Below are positions 35,123-48,500 of a stretch of DNA of 64,000 bases, in pieces (the first letter of the stretch is position 1; every line of letters begins with the position of its first letter). Location: NCBI GenBank assembly GCA_905182985.1, contig CAJJDN010000115.1, positions 196,916-260,915 of the forward strand. The letters are read 5' to 3'. The translations under genes and the position numbers were made by a program. The notes under the pieces are model-generated. The model saw only the letters and a list, made by a program, of their open reading frames with translations, made no database searches and was not told where the DNA came from. This DNA is from Paramecium sonneborni. Its lineage: Eukaryota > Ciliophora > Oligohymenophorea > Peniculida > Parameciidae.

Positions 35123-36312
35123 ATGAATACTAGTAATGATTAGAAGCAAAGTTAACAGAATCCAAAATATAGATATTCACTTAGTTTAGATAAAATTTTC
35201 AGTTGGATAGTAAAAGAAAATAAAATTATTGGATTTTAACTTCCTTATGAAAATAAAATAAAAGATTTCTATGGTAATCACAATGATTTACTAAATCTAA
35301 AGATAATAATGGGAGGCTTTGTTTGTTATGAGAAAATTGATAAGTTCTATAAAAAAGATGAAATAATTTAATCTGGTTCATTTGGTAATGTTACAAAAGA
35401 AACATGCAGATTTACTTAAAAAGCAGTTGCTATAAAAAATATTAAATTAGAAAACAATGATGTTCCTACAATAAAAAATGAAATTATCATTTTAAAAAAG
35501 CTTAAAGATTCTAAAAATATCTTAAAATTATAAGAAATATTTAGAGACGATAATAATTTTTATATAGTAACAGAATATATTCCTGGTTCAAATCTCAAAC
35601 AAATTATGGAATATAAGCAAAAACCCTTCTAAATCAAAGAATCTTTAAAAATAATGGAAGTAATAATTATTTAAATATATATTTATAGTAAATTTTATTA
35701 GGATTACAAAGCATTCACTAGGCTGGTATTATTCATAGAGATCTTAAACCAGCTAATTTAATGTATCATAAAAATTAAATAAAAATTATTGACTTTGGTT
35801 TAGCTTGTTTAAATGGTAATTAACTTTAATAATATCCAACATGTGGTACTGCTGGATATTCAGCTCCTGAAGTACTTAATGCTTGGAATAAAAAATTTAA
35901 ATATGATTATAAAGTTGATTTATTTAGTATTGGGTGTATCTTTTATTAATTATTGACTTTGTAATGTTTATTTTAAGGGGAAAATTAAAAAGAGACCATT
36001 TATTAAAATAAATAATGCTAATACACTATTAAAGAAATTGGTCCACCATTTGATTTAGTTAAATTATTTATATAGCCTGATCCTAAAGAAAGGATAGATG
36101 TTACCTAAGCTCTCGAAGCAATTTAAATGTTATAAGAGTATAAAACCTTTGACATTAATTTTTGGTTTCATCATAGACTCAAATAGTCAACTAAGGGAAA
36201 ATCAAATTGTGAATTTAATTTTGAAAATAAAAATAAATTAGATCGACAATTCAGTATTACAAGTCTCAAAACAAATAATACAGAAAAAAATAAAATTATA
36301 AACAACTAATGA
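35123..36312 (+). CDS. Serine/threonine protein kinase
   Basis: About 386 aa with a 29-nt intron (35660-35688). The kinase core is complete: Gly loop SGSFGNVTKE, AVAIKNIKLE with the ATP-anchoring Lys, EYIPGSNL at the hinge, IIHRDLKPANL in the catalytic loop, KIIDFGLAC with DFG, and CGTAGYSAPEVLNAW in the activation segment. A ~85-residue N-terminal region (KIFSWIVKENKIIGFQL and on) may be a small lipid- or protein-binding module, common ahead of ciliate kinases, but I cannot name it. The C-terminal ~60 residues are polar. The 'HRDLKPAN' loop marks it as a Ser/Thr kinase. The start is the first ATG after an in-frame TGA at 35117. Confidence 0.9.
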
Positions 36313-36648
36313 TAATAATTAGATTTATAAATTTTTCATGAAAATTAATTTTTCTTTATTTTAATTCTTCATTTATATTTCTATTTTATTTTCTTATACT
36401 GCATAAATAGGTTTAGATTTGATATTTATTTTTTTTAATTTTTATAGTTTATCTATTTGTTATTCATTTTATATAAAATTACTTTTTTTGGTTTATGTTT
36501 TTATATTAATCAATTCAAAAACAACAGATGAGTAATAAAATTTTACTTAATTAAGCATAATTTGATAAAGAATAAATATAAGTTTATCTGCATAGTTATT
36601 GTTTTTGGTATTAATAATTTTTTAGACTTTAAATAATTAAAATATAAA
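36313..36648. other. AT-rich intergenic region
   Basis: Gap between two plus-strand genes, with long T-rich stretches. No coding frame, RNA gene or clear repeat was recognised; it probably contains the 3' end of the kinase gene and the promoter of the next gene. Confidence 0.5.
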
Positions 36649-38374
36649 ATGAATTAAGAAATCCCTATAGATTTGGGATCAAATATTGAAGAGAGTGCTT
36701 TAATAGCAAATTAAGACCATAACTTTTTTGATATGAATTTTATGATATTACCAGATATTTTAGATAAAATAGCTGAATAATTGTAAATAAATCCTGAAGT
36801 GATATCATGTAAAGAATATCAAGAAGCAAGACAAAGGTTATTGTTTAAAATGCTTAAATATGAGATTGGTTTAGAAATATTGATAAAATTGGTGTATAGG
36901 CGGGATTAATCACCATTAAATGGTTATTATTACTTGAAAAAACTAGATGATATGGCATATATAATTTATGAGATTCATAATAATTTATTAAATTAGGCAA
37001 TATAGAATTAGTATTTAGAGGTTTAGAAATAGATTTCAAATCATATTGTGAAACTATTTAACTCAATAATAAGTATAAAATTTATTAGAAAATAGATCGA
37101 AAGTAAAAGGAAATCAACAATTTACCACTTTCTGATATTGCATAAAAAGATTTGAACAACTTATAATAAAAATTCAATAGAATAATTGATATAAATTGTT
37201 TTTTAAGAAACTATGAATTTTATGAAAAGCATAGTGAACTTATTTTAAAATTATTGAATAAACCTTAAAATAAATTATTAAAAAAGGTGATCCTTTGTAA
37301 AATAACAATAGAATAGTTTGAGTAATTATTATTCTTAAGGATGTCAAATTTAACAATTTATTAATAAGAGCTATTAATAACATATGTTTTAAAAAATTAA
37401 GAAATTCAAAATGCAAATATAGTAACAGCAAAGTATTTTTGTTTGTATTCTGCAATATTTTTAATGGATTCAAGCAGATTTGAGTAGTATTAATAGAATG
37501 AATAAAATTAGCATTTATTTGAATACAATGAATAAAATGAATACAATGAATAGAATGAATAAAATGAATACGATGAATAGAATGAATAGATTTAATACAA
37601 TGAAGAGAATTATAGTTAAATTATAAAGTTTATGATGTTCTACTATTTTGAATTAGAAAATTGGAAATTATTGGTTATAGAAAGATTAATAGAATTACGT
37701 TTAGTATAAGATGCTTATGAAATATTATTGGCTAGTAAGATTGATTGGAATAATTTAAGCAATAGTGATATAATAATAAGATTATTGATTGCATCTAAAA
37801 GATCATAGTAAGCTTATGTTTATGTAACAGAATTGAAAGATAATCAAACTTTAAAATATTTTGTTAAATAGATGTTAAATTAGCATGATACATATAATTT
37901 ATTATAGATTGAATTTACTGCAGAATAGGATTAAATAGTTAATGATATAATTAAGAATTTAGCAGATACAAAATTATTAATAGAATTTGTAAAGAAGTTA
38001 TTAAGAACAAGAAAGTATTTTTAGGCAATATAATTTTATTAAAAGTTAAAAATGGGACCCTTAGATTTTGACTTATAGAATATAAAGGATGTATAAATTT
38101 TGATTAATAATATTAATAGTTAATTAATAAAAGAATTGTTTAACTTCCAACAATAGAGAAAGAATATTATTAAGCAAAAATGGATGGTAAATAATTAGAT
38201 GAAGATTAATTATTGATTGAAGCAATATTTGAAAATTAAGTTAGAGAAATTGAAGAAAAGAATTAAGAATAAGGAATAATAAAATATTTTGCAGAATAAC
38301 CAATAAAAGATTAATAGAAATATATTAATTGTTGTGGATGGATTAGAGAAAATCATTTAGGTATCATAGTTTGA
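36649..38374 (+). CDS. Alpha-helical protein of unknown function with NEQ repeats
   Basis: About 557 aa with introns at 37073-37095 and 38091-38119. Most of the chain looks like packed helices (NYEFYEKHSELILKLL, ENWKLLVIERLIELRLVQDA, FVKKLLRTRKYFQAIQFYQK), the pattern of alpha-solenoid proteins such as nuclear-pore or vesicle-coat subunits. The QA(I/Y)xFY-like end recalls ELYS-type regions, but this is only a weak impression. In the middle is a low-complexity tract of repeated Glu-Tyr-Asn-Glu-Gln units (37499-37612). The start MNQEIPIDLGSNIEE is the first ATG after the gap. Confidence 0.7.
37499..37612 (+). repeat. Tandem repeat encoding NEQ/NEY units
   Basis: Imperfect repeats of GAATAAAATGAATAC-like units occur about seven times in the coding frame, giving alternating Asn, Glu, Gln and Tyr. 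Repeat number is likely to vary between strains. Confidence 0.8.
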
Positions 38375-38451
38375 ATATGTAAATTTGATTAAAATATAAA
38401 AATATAACTAAATTGGTAAATAATAATGTATTATAATTATTAATAACATGC

Positions 38452-38916
38452 TCATTTATTAATGATTTTCTCATATGATTATTTATCTAATAATGTATCT
38501 AACTCAGATTCATTTTATAATTTTGCTTATAAAATCCATGTTTCTTCTGCCTTCTCATTAATTAAATTTGGTGAGTCTTTTAAATCTTCGTTGATCTTAT
38601 TATAATTTAATATATTACTCCAACAATCTCACCAGCAACTGGAGCATATATATCAGCAGCAACTTTAACACTTTCAATTGCTCCTAATGATTAGTGTGTT
38701 TTAAATACTAATCCTACTTTTTAAAAATCAACATGAACTATATCACCTAATTCCTTTTATGCATAATCAGTTATTCCTATTTTAGCAATCTTTGTTTATG
38801 TATCATATTTAATCCATTCATGATCTTTTGTGTATTTTGTTAATACTTAAATTATTACTTTATTCATATATACCTGAAAAGGCTTATCTCAATTTTAAAA
38901 TCGATCTCATGTACAT
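38452..38916 (-). CDS. GCSH: Mitochondrial glycine cleavage system H protein
   Basis: About 137 aa with introns at 38596-38618 and 38846-38873. H protein carries the lipoyl arm that shuttles the aminomethyl group between the P, T and L proteins of the glycine cleavage system. The lipoyl site is clear in LGAIESVKVAADIYAPVAGE, with Lys after ESV, and KYTKDHEWIKYD matches the family start. The first exon supplies MYMRSILKLRQAFS, an Arg-rich amphipathic mitochondrial presequence, found only when the 28-nt intron is removed. Length is typical for the mature protein plus leader. Confidence 0.93.
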
Positions 38917-39331
38917 TTTGAATTAAATATATTTATCTTTAAAATACACAACTTAAAATCAATAAAATTACAAAAACAACTCTCTCTTTCTATTTTAAAT
39001 TCTTTACTTCTTATCTTCACTATATCTAATATACTTTAATTCTATCCTATCCTATACTTAAAATAATATACTTTAAAATCATAAACATTTTTTATCAAAT
39101 TTATACTAAATGATTCTTATATACTTCAAACAATCTATATTATTCTAAAAAGTAATATAAATCAAACAAATTTGGATGCATTTAATAAATCTAAAAAGTA
39201 GAATAAACATTTTAATTATTCTTATTTGTATATCAATTTATATACTTAAAGCTTAAAATATAGCAGATAATATTTCATCTATTTCATTAATATTATATAT
39301 CTTACCTTTATTATAAAAAGTAAGTTAATAT
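38917..39331. other. Divergent intergenic region
   Basis: Gap between divergent genes (GCSH, minus; membrane protein, plus), so both promoters should be here. Part of it (about 38980-39065) is pyrimidine-rich on the plus strand, with a CCTATCCTATACTTA motif. No gene recognised. Confidence 0.5.
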
Positions 39332-42300
39332 ATGGATTCCTATAAAATAATGACATTTATCATATTTTTTTAATTTCTAACAGTTTATTTACTATTTGTG
39401 TGATCTAAAGCAATTCCATATCAAATCAATCCAGTTAGACAGAAATATCCTATTCAAAAAAAGGGATGTTAATATTCTTAATATAATTCAATTAGTTTTT
39501 AGAATTGCTGGACAATTTTTGATAATTTTTATGGTGAAGTTATGATGATATTGAAAATGAGAATGGTTTATTTCAAATATAGATGCAATATTTTTGAGGT
39601 ATAATTAAATCCAAATTTTATCATTTATTTTAAATGATTAAATAATATTGGCTAGAGTATCAATAATTTACTATTGGATTTTCACAAATTATACTTTCAA
39701 GAGATTCTAAATATTTCTGGATCTTTATTGAAGTAGTTGGTCATTTTTAAAAACTAGCATTACTTTTTCTCTTTAATATTATTATCGAAATTCTTGAAAT
39801 TAGAATTTATGATCACAATCTTAAAACTACTAATAATTACTCTTTGTTTGAGTTGATTTCAAAAATTACTGTTCCTACTATTCTATTACTAGAGAGTTTG
39901 CCTAATTTTGGAATTATAATTATACAATCATTGATTATTTTTTTCCTTTTTGGACCTATTTTATTTACCTTCTTTACTATGCATAAAGAGAAATTTGAGT
40001 ATTCAACAATTAAATATTGTTCTTCAATTGATGATCAAGATAATCTAAATTGTATAGTATTTAAATATATCATTTTAGATAATCTAAATTTGTTAAATCG
40101 TTCCTACAATATGCACAATTACATTGAATATTTTTTATAAAAATAATTCATGGGTAATGAATAATCATCTTTTCAATAAATGGAGAAATTTGCTTAAGCA
40201 TCATTTTTTAATATATATCCTCATATAATTGTAATACCATTACTAATTTGGAACCTATTTGTTTGGTAAATTATCAATTATGATAATAATCTTAATAGTA
40301 TTCAATTAGGTCTTATGATCTTCTTTAGTATATTTACTAACGTTGGAACTATTCTACTATGGTATTTATCAATGCAAATTTAATAAACTTATACTATCAA
40401 AGACCAAAATCATTTAAGATTAGTAAAATCATTTTGGTTTAATTTATCATAATTTATTATACTTTTACCAGTGATCATCTAGTAGTTTTATTTTATAATG
40501 TATTCTGAAAGTGAATATGAAAATAATTCAACACATTATTATTTAAATATAGCTATAATTCTAATCATTTAGATTGGAAATTTAATAGATTTCTTTATAT
40601 CTCATCCATTTATGGATACATACAAAACATAAACTATTCTCATTATCATTCCATTTACATTAACTGTTATAATTTCTCTATTTTTCTAACATACTTAAAT
40701 TGAAATCATCTCAATTGCTCTTATAACAGTACCATTAATTTCAAAATTGCTAAATGAATTAAACAAATATCAAAATGAATAAATTTTATATGAATCTTAA
40801 TATAAAGAAAAAAAGAAATCAAAAATAAGAACTCAAACTAAAACTGGACTTCTTGTTGAAGAAGAGTAATAATTTGTAATAGAAAAGGAATTAAATAATT
40901 AAAGATAAATTTAACTTGAATTTTTGTAGAATTAAAATTCCACCTATTTTATTCAATATCTAAGATTAGTAGACTTGATGAAACTAGATGATCAATAATC
41001 AATAGAAAAAGACAATTCTGTCATCAATATTAATAGATCTAAATTCATATTAAATGTGATAGTTTTATTAAAGCAACATATTATATTATGTGATAATATA
41101 TATTGTTATTGTAAAGGATTTAGAGGAGAAACAAGAAGAATAATAGAAAATAATTATCATGAAGTTGATATGAAAATTTACAAATCGATTAAGATAAAAA
41201 ATCTCTCAATATAGGTTGAATTGATTAAAAGATATATCAGATATTACACAAAATTAATATTTGAATTGGAAAAAGAGAAAGGAAATTTCGATATTATACG
41301 AATTACATAATTATTAACTTATCTTGGTACTTCAGAGGAATGCTATTAGATTTTGTTATTAGTAATGGAAATGAAAGAGAGATTGAATACATTATAGAAT
41401 AATTCATGTAATGTAGCAATGACTGTATTATTGAGTTATATAAAACATCAGATTTTATAAAAGATGAATCCTTTAGTAAAAATAGACGAGGTCGAGGTAG
41501 CATTGTAATATAAAGATTATCGAATTACAGAAGTAAGAAGAGATAGACTGATATCTGAAATGTTTAATAATATTTAAGTAAAATATGAATTCATTAGAAA
41601 ATTGATTGATACTAAATATAACTATGAGAAATTATACTAATTGATTAATAATATGGTAGATTACAATTTGGGAGTGATTAGAAAAATAGAATAATTTAAT
41701 TAATTTTCATTTTCAAGAACTAGTATTTTAATTTATATGTTTTATTCACTTGAAATTATTAATGATTTTGACAAATTTATTAGATTAAGGAATTAATTAA
41801 AAACTAAGAATTATAAATTTTTTGAATTTAATTTACCAAATAATCATTAATAAGGTTGGAAAGTGTGTTATTTTAAAATTAACTTGGCAAGACATGCATA
41901 AAAAGGTAAAATATAGAGAGGTGAAATTATTTAATTTTCGAATAATGCTCCTCATATGTTTGGATATGGATAAAGAGAATTCAAAGATGAAGTATTATCA
42001 GTACATCAATTAGTAATTCCTCATTTAGCAGTAATTCATGATTAATTAATTGAAATCTTTTTGTTAACTAATAGACCATAAATTCTTAGAAAAAAGAGAG
42101 GATTATTAGGATACAAAAAGAATAAAGATTTGATTTTTGTGGAAATGTTTATTGATATATGTTTTAATATATAAGGAGATACATTTCCAATTTATTGTTT
42201 TTTAAAACAAATAAAATCAGATGGAGCTTATGAAAATATAAAAGGTCATATCTTTTTAAATCATGAATTAAGAATTGAAGGAATATCTACAATGGCTTTA

Positions 42301-45006
42301 GAATAATTTAAAATGAAAGATGGAAGAACATTATATTAAAAAAAAATACACCATTTAATCTAGAATTTTAAGAAATATTTAGATCTGTTAAATGGCAAAG
42401 AAAAAAAGTTTTTAGAATAAGAAGCTATTCGTTATGAATAGGGAAGTTGTTCTAAGAAATTAGATTATAATGAAGCAGAATAATTATTAAATCATTTCTC
42501 TGTTTCAGCTGATGATTTATTATTTAGAATACCTAAAGAAGATACAGTTCCAGAAATTTATTGTATATCATGTAAATTTATAATGACTATTGGAAGAATC
42601 AATTAAAAAGAATATAAATCATATTTAATTTTACTTTAAAAAATTACATATGCAGATAATACAAGTTAAATTTGGTTAGAATCTTCAAGAAATCTATAAT
42701 CAAGAACAAGAACAGAAACTAATTTTGATCCATCTTAAAATAGAGATCTTTCTGGATCTGAAAAACAAGAAGATAAAATGTTTACTAATAGTGATCAAAA
42801 TTGTGAATTTTCAAACATTAGTGAATAAAAACTTAATTAATCAATTAATTTTTAAGAATATTAATTTCAAATAGGTCCAAATTTTTAAAGTCCTTTTGAT
42901 TCCTAAAGAGATCTTCTATTTCTTGTTAATGAGGAAAAAAGTTAAACTCCTAATATACATCATCTAGAATAAAATATTAATAGTGTTTAAATTGATGGAC
43001 AAAGTCTATAGTAATTACAAATAATAAATAAAAGTTAATAAAAATTATAACCTCTACAAAAATATCAACAATCTTATTTTTATAAGACTTTTTCAAAGAA
43101 ATCATTTGATGTTGATAATAATAATCAATCAGAAAATTAATAATTTTAAAAAGAATAAGAAATTCGTATTACATAAACAGCTACTACTGCAAATAATGGA
43201 TTACCTTCAATTTTATAAAAAACACATCTGTACACTAAATTCGCTTCTTAAGATAATAATCCAAGAATAATCAATATGATTTTAACAATCGATTTCTTCA
43301 ATTTATTATTACTTTTATTACTATCCTTTATATTCTACTTTAATTTTTAATCAAAATTAGAAGATAATATGAAGATTGTTGAAATATTAAAAGCCTTTGT
43401 TACTACAGATTACACTAAAAGTACATTATTAGCTTTAGGAATTGATACAAATTAATCTAACTAAAATAAAGATACAGATCACTTAAATAAACTATTAGAA
43501 TTAGTTTAAAATAACAGTAAAATTTATTTGTCTCATTATTAAGAATATTTAGATGATAGTCTAGTCAAATCAACATTGTCTAATATAAATATTAATTAGT
43601 ATGACTTTTACAGTGAATAAAATTAAATAGTAAGTGCATGGACAGAATAATTTTATGTTATTTTTATGTTATAAGGTTTATATGGAATAGATCTTAATAA
43701 TGTAACAACTCTCTAACGATTTAATAATTCATTGACTTCTCTGATAAGACAATATCATGTACATAAAGTAACTTATGAAGAATTAACAATTAAATTCTAA
43801 GGTTAATTAAATTCAAATGTTTCAGATCTAGAAACTGAATAAAATCTATGTTTAATAATCTTTACTTTAGCTGAAGTCTTTTTTATCCTTGCCTATGTTG
43901 TAGTATTTACTTAAACATTTAAACTATTGAATAGAATTTTAAGAAGCTGTGAATAAATATCCTTCAAAGCTCTAGAAACTGAATCAATTAGATTACTTTC
44001 TTTATAGCATCACTATTAATAATCTTCTGATTTAAATCTATATAAATTTCAATTCTAATTTAAAGACAAATGTAATCAAACTAATAATTTCACTGAATTG
44101 TTTGGAAGTAAAAGAATATCCATTCGTTATTAATAAATAGTTTAATAATTAGAATAGAAAAAACAATTTCTTATTGCTGATGAAAAACCTTATTTTCAAA
44201 GATTCTTTTTTCTATTTTCTATCATAACATATTTCATAGGATTTGCTTACTTTCTGACAGTTAAATTATTTAACTCCTAAAATATAGAAGATTTATAAAA
44301 TAATCTCAATCTTTTTAATCAAAATATTATTTACACTGAATAATTTTATCAAATGATGATGGCTGATTCAGTTTTATAAAGATTTTCTAATTCTAAATCA
44401 AACATGAAATAAAGTGATATAGTTAGCTAAGAATATCAAGAATTAGTAAATCAATCATACATTTAAGTTTCTACTTTTACTTAGTAATTATCCTCTTCAG
44501 CATAAACAAATTATTATGATTTAATGTAATATTTAACTACAGATGCTTGTATTTTAGTAAATGATGAGATGTGTAGAACTGTAATTGATGGAAAACTATC
44601 ATAAGGATTAATTTATTCTATTGATTACTTTAATTAAAAGGTTAGAGATAATATACAAAATAATTATAATCAAGATTCTCTATCAAAAATAACTATCTCA
44701 GATTTATTTGGCTTAAATTTTATAAGCATTGGATTTGATACTATTATGTTAGAAGGACAATATTATTTAACAAATAAATTTCAAGATGAAATCAATACAA
44801 GACAATTACTATTTGCTTTATTCAATATCGTTTTTTTAATTTATTAAGGTTTGGCATCCTTTTTATTATTTCGATTTTTTAAAAATCGTTTTTTTAAAAT
44901 AAGGCAATTACCTTACATTTTACCACCATAATCTGTCTACGGCGAAGATAGTTTTTTAAAAACTTTGGTATATGTGGAAAAAATATATGACAATCTCTCA
45001 TAATGA
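39332..45006 (+). CDS. Giant multi-pass membrane protein with PAS-like segment
   Basis: About 1,850-1,880 aa. The first intron (39383-39410) is clear; one or two more exon joins between about 39530 and 39610 are unresolved, because a TGA interrupts an otherwise continuous frame there. From about 39,610 to the stop at 45004 the frame is a single long exon. The N-terminal ~450 residues contain many hydrophobic helices (for example PTILLLESLPNFGIIIIQSL). A soluble middle includes SNNAPHMFGYGQREFK and a following region that match the PAS-containing Tiny-macrocysts-type proteins of ciliates. Then come low-complexity Gln/Asn linkers and four more hydrophobic segments (near 43270, 43860, 44210 and 44810). 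The role is probably sensory or mechanosensory; that is inference from the family. Confidence 0.75.
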
Positions 45007-45543
45007 TAAATATATATTATTATTATATAAATTCTATTTAAGTAAATGATGAAATAAATTATATCATAAATTAATGTTTTCTATTTCTTTTTTAAGTCTG
45101 ATTCATATAAAAAATCAAATCTAAATATTCTATTAATATTATGAATCTGTTTAACTCTTAAGAATTGAAGAATAAAAAATTAACTAAATTAAGCTTGATT
45201 TTTGTACAAATCTATCTCTTACAATTTCTTGATGGATTAGATCTAAAGCTGATTTGATTTTTATAGTATTTATACGATATATCCAATCTCATTACTCTGT
45301 ATAAATTCAATGTATTTGATATTTATTTTTATTACAAAATATGTGGTGCATTTGAAATTTTTTAGAAGAAACTGCATTATAAAATAATTCTGTTTTTAGA
45401 TTAGTAAAGATTTGCTTAATTTATAAAATTATGCCTTTTATTATGTTAATACATTTGAAAAATTATAAAGCAATATCAATTCCATTAAAAATTTATAAAT
45501 TATTTTTGTTTGATAATTTTATAATTCTACGAATATACTTTCT
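45007..45543. other. Intergenic region with an interrupted frame
   Basis: About 540 bp between two plus-strand genes. It contains the TGA-interrupted frame at 45141-45458. Otherwise A/T-rich; no RNA gene seen. Confidence 0.5.
45141..45458 (+). pseudogene. Small coding-like frame split by one TGA
   Basis: The frame starts MNLFNSQELKNKKLTKLSL at 45141, hits TGA at 45255-45257, and stays open in the same phase (FLQYLYDISNLITLYKFN) to the next TGA at 45456. No GT..AG intron spans the first TGA. It could be a 38-aa gene, a relic, or read-through; evidence is weak. Confidence 0.3.
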
Positions 45544-48500
45544 ATGTCTAAAACAACATCATCAATGATTAAATTAACACTGTCTATTAAATACTCTGAG
45601 AAAATACAATTCAAAATTGCCTTTCCAGTTGATCAAAATACAACAATTCGAGAATTAAAATAATTTTCTGTTGACCGTCTGAGCAAACTTTAAAAAGTAA
45701 AAGTTTTTTTTATTTTTATTAGGTCGTTAAAATTGGTTTTGAAGACATACCTTTGAACTTTTAAGATATAAATTACTCTTTAAAAGATTAGTAAAACAAT
45801 TTTTTTGATGATGATGATCTTGTCACAGATTTGATTAAAAATAATGAAACAATTCAATTAATATATTTACCCTCTTTGGCTCCAAAAACTCAATAACCTT
45901 CTACATATTAATAATAGATTCAATTAAATAATACATCCAATTAAATAATCTAATAAACTTTGGGTTCATAATAAAACTCATTACTTCCATAAATTTAGAA
46001 TTCAACTTAGTAACCAACTATCAATACTTAAAATTAAGTTCCTTAAGTCTAATAAAATTTAACCTAATCACAAAATATATAAAATTTAAACAATTTGAAT
46101 TCATAGAATTCTTCAAATAAATTATTAAATTAAAATTAATTATTAGAGTTAGAAGACTAATTTTATTTGAATACTTAAAATATTAAAAATTGTTAATATG
46201 AAGGAGAATTTGAATTTTGGGTAAGATTTTTATAAGCTAAAGATACTTAATAAAAATTTAAATATTGTTGTAATCTAGATCATACATTAATATAAGTATC
46301 CGAGATGATATGCAATAGTTTATAATTATAGGTTGATTATGTAGTAAGTTTTTATAATATAAATGGACTTCCAATATGTACATGTTTAAATTAGATGCAT
46401 AATGTTAAAGTTTAAGAATCAATAAATGCTTTAAAATAACGAGAAATGTATGCAATAATATCAAAATGCAAAGTTGGATAAGCTTCATTACCTAAAATAG
46501 ATTCAGATGTTGGAGAATAATAAATATTTATTCAATATTAAGGATCTAAATCCATCAGAATAGATTTAAAGACATCAACCATCTAAGAATTGAAATAAAA
46601 AATATATCATAAATTGAATATACCTACTCCAATATAATAGCTATTTTATATTGGTAAAATCTTAGAAAATAATAAATTATTATAGGATTATGGAATATAA
46701 AACTTAAGCTCCATTGTGTTAAATTTCAAAGTCATGGATACATATCCATTCTCATCAAGTTATAATTACAATTTTAATCTACCTTGGATGGAACATCTAA
46801 TACCATAAACAAATATAGGATTTCAATAATTTAGATCAGTTTCACTAGTTTTCTTTTCTCATTTTTAAGATCCAAGATTTATGGCAATGATAAGAAAAGT
46901 TTCAAATAACAATACTCCACTTGTCTTGGTATGTTAATTATTTTCTAAACACTTAAGATCTTCTTAATTGTAATGCATTGCATTTGAAGTTGGTATGTAA
47001 CGTGTATTTTTTGATCTCATATTATTAAGTTAAAATGTACCTGAAACTTTCAAGATAGATAGAATTTTTGAATATTCTAGATATTTTTATCATTTATTAC
47101 ATTAAAAGACTTTGAAATTAAAATTGGATGATGTTAAATAATAAGAAAATTTTAAATTTCTTGATTTAGTCAGTCAAATTACTCTCAAAAAAATTAGTAA
47201 TCCTGCTTATTTATCAGAATAAATAAATGATGAAGCAATAGATTTAACAAATTTTTAATTAGTAGATTATGATGAGATTTAAGTCAAAATTTAAAATAAT
47301 GAAGTAAATTAAAATAAAATTCCTTTTGCATAACTTAAATTATTATAACCAGATTAATTACTTGAAGATTTTTCATTGATTAAATTATAGGACAGAGAAA
47401 CATTAATTTGGTAACCAATAAAATTAATTGATATGGATTAAATTAAAATTGAAATTCCAAATACTTGGTCTATGAATTAAGTAATTACATCACATAATTC
47501 ATTAAAATTATATAGTGGTATTGAATTAAAAAATACTTAAATTCATCCCTTATTGACAAGTGGTAAAAATGAAGAATTACTAATTTATACTGGTAGTAAT
47601 AAGGATATTAAGTATCCAATAATTATATATAATGTAATGACGGCTGAAATGAAACCAACAAATCCAGATTAATTAGCATTACTTCAATAAATTGGATCAG
47701 CTAATTAAAATGATGATTATGATGATGATGATGATGATTCTGAATAAAATCAAGAAAAAGTTATAGAACCAAAAATCACTAATCCACCTAATGAAGCTAT
47801 TGTTGTTTTACTTGATATATCTGGTTCTATGGATGAATTATTTTATGATAGTGAAGATCTTACTAGAATGGGAGTTGTTAAAGCATTTTTTAATACCTTT
47901 GCTGATAGAACTATGGCATATAATTTAAAGAATGTTATCTCTTTAGTTTATTTTGATGATAGAATCATTGAAAAATGTTCATTTACTGAATTATTCATAT
48001 TATTTAAAGATTTAGTAAATAAAGCTAAATCAGCTGGTCAAACTAAACTTTATAGAGCATTATAATTTGCTGAAAAGCAATTATTAGCATTCAAATAAAA
48101 ATATCCAAATTGCTTATTAAGGATTATTGCATTAACAGATGGATAAGATAATGATAAAAATCCTTTAGATCCATTAAAGTTGGCAGAATCCATTTATAAA
48201 AATGAAATAATACTAGATTCATTTGCTGTATCTGATTTTTGTCCAGGTTTAAAGAAAATTACAAAAGCAACAGGTGGACAATGTTTTTCTCCTTCAACAA
48301 TATAGGAAGGATTAAAATTATTTGAATATGAAACTATTTTATCAGCGTAAATACGAAAAAAATAAAATAAAATAACACTTAAATATATTAGAGACACTTT
48401 TAAATTAAAAGATTCATAGATTGAATTTGATAAAGTTCCTGTTAGCATTAATCTACCAAATGAAATAAATTCTTAATCAATTCATCCTTAATAACTAGTA

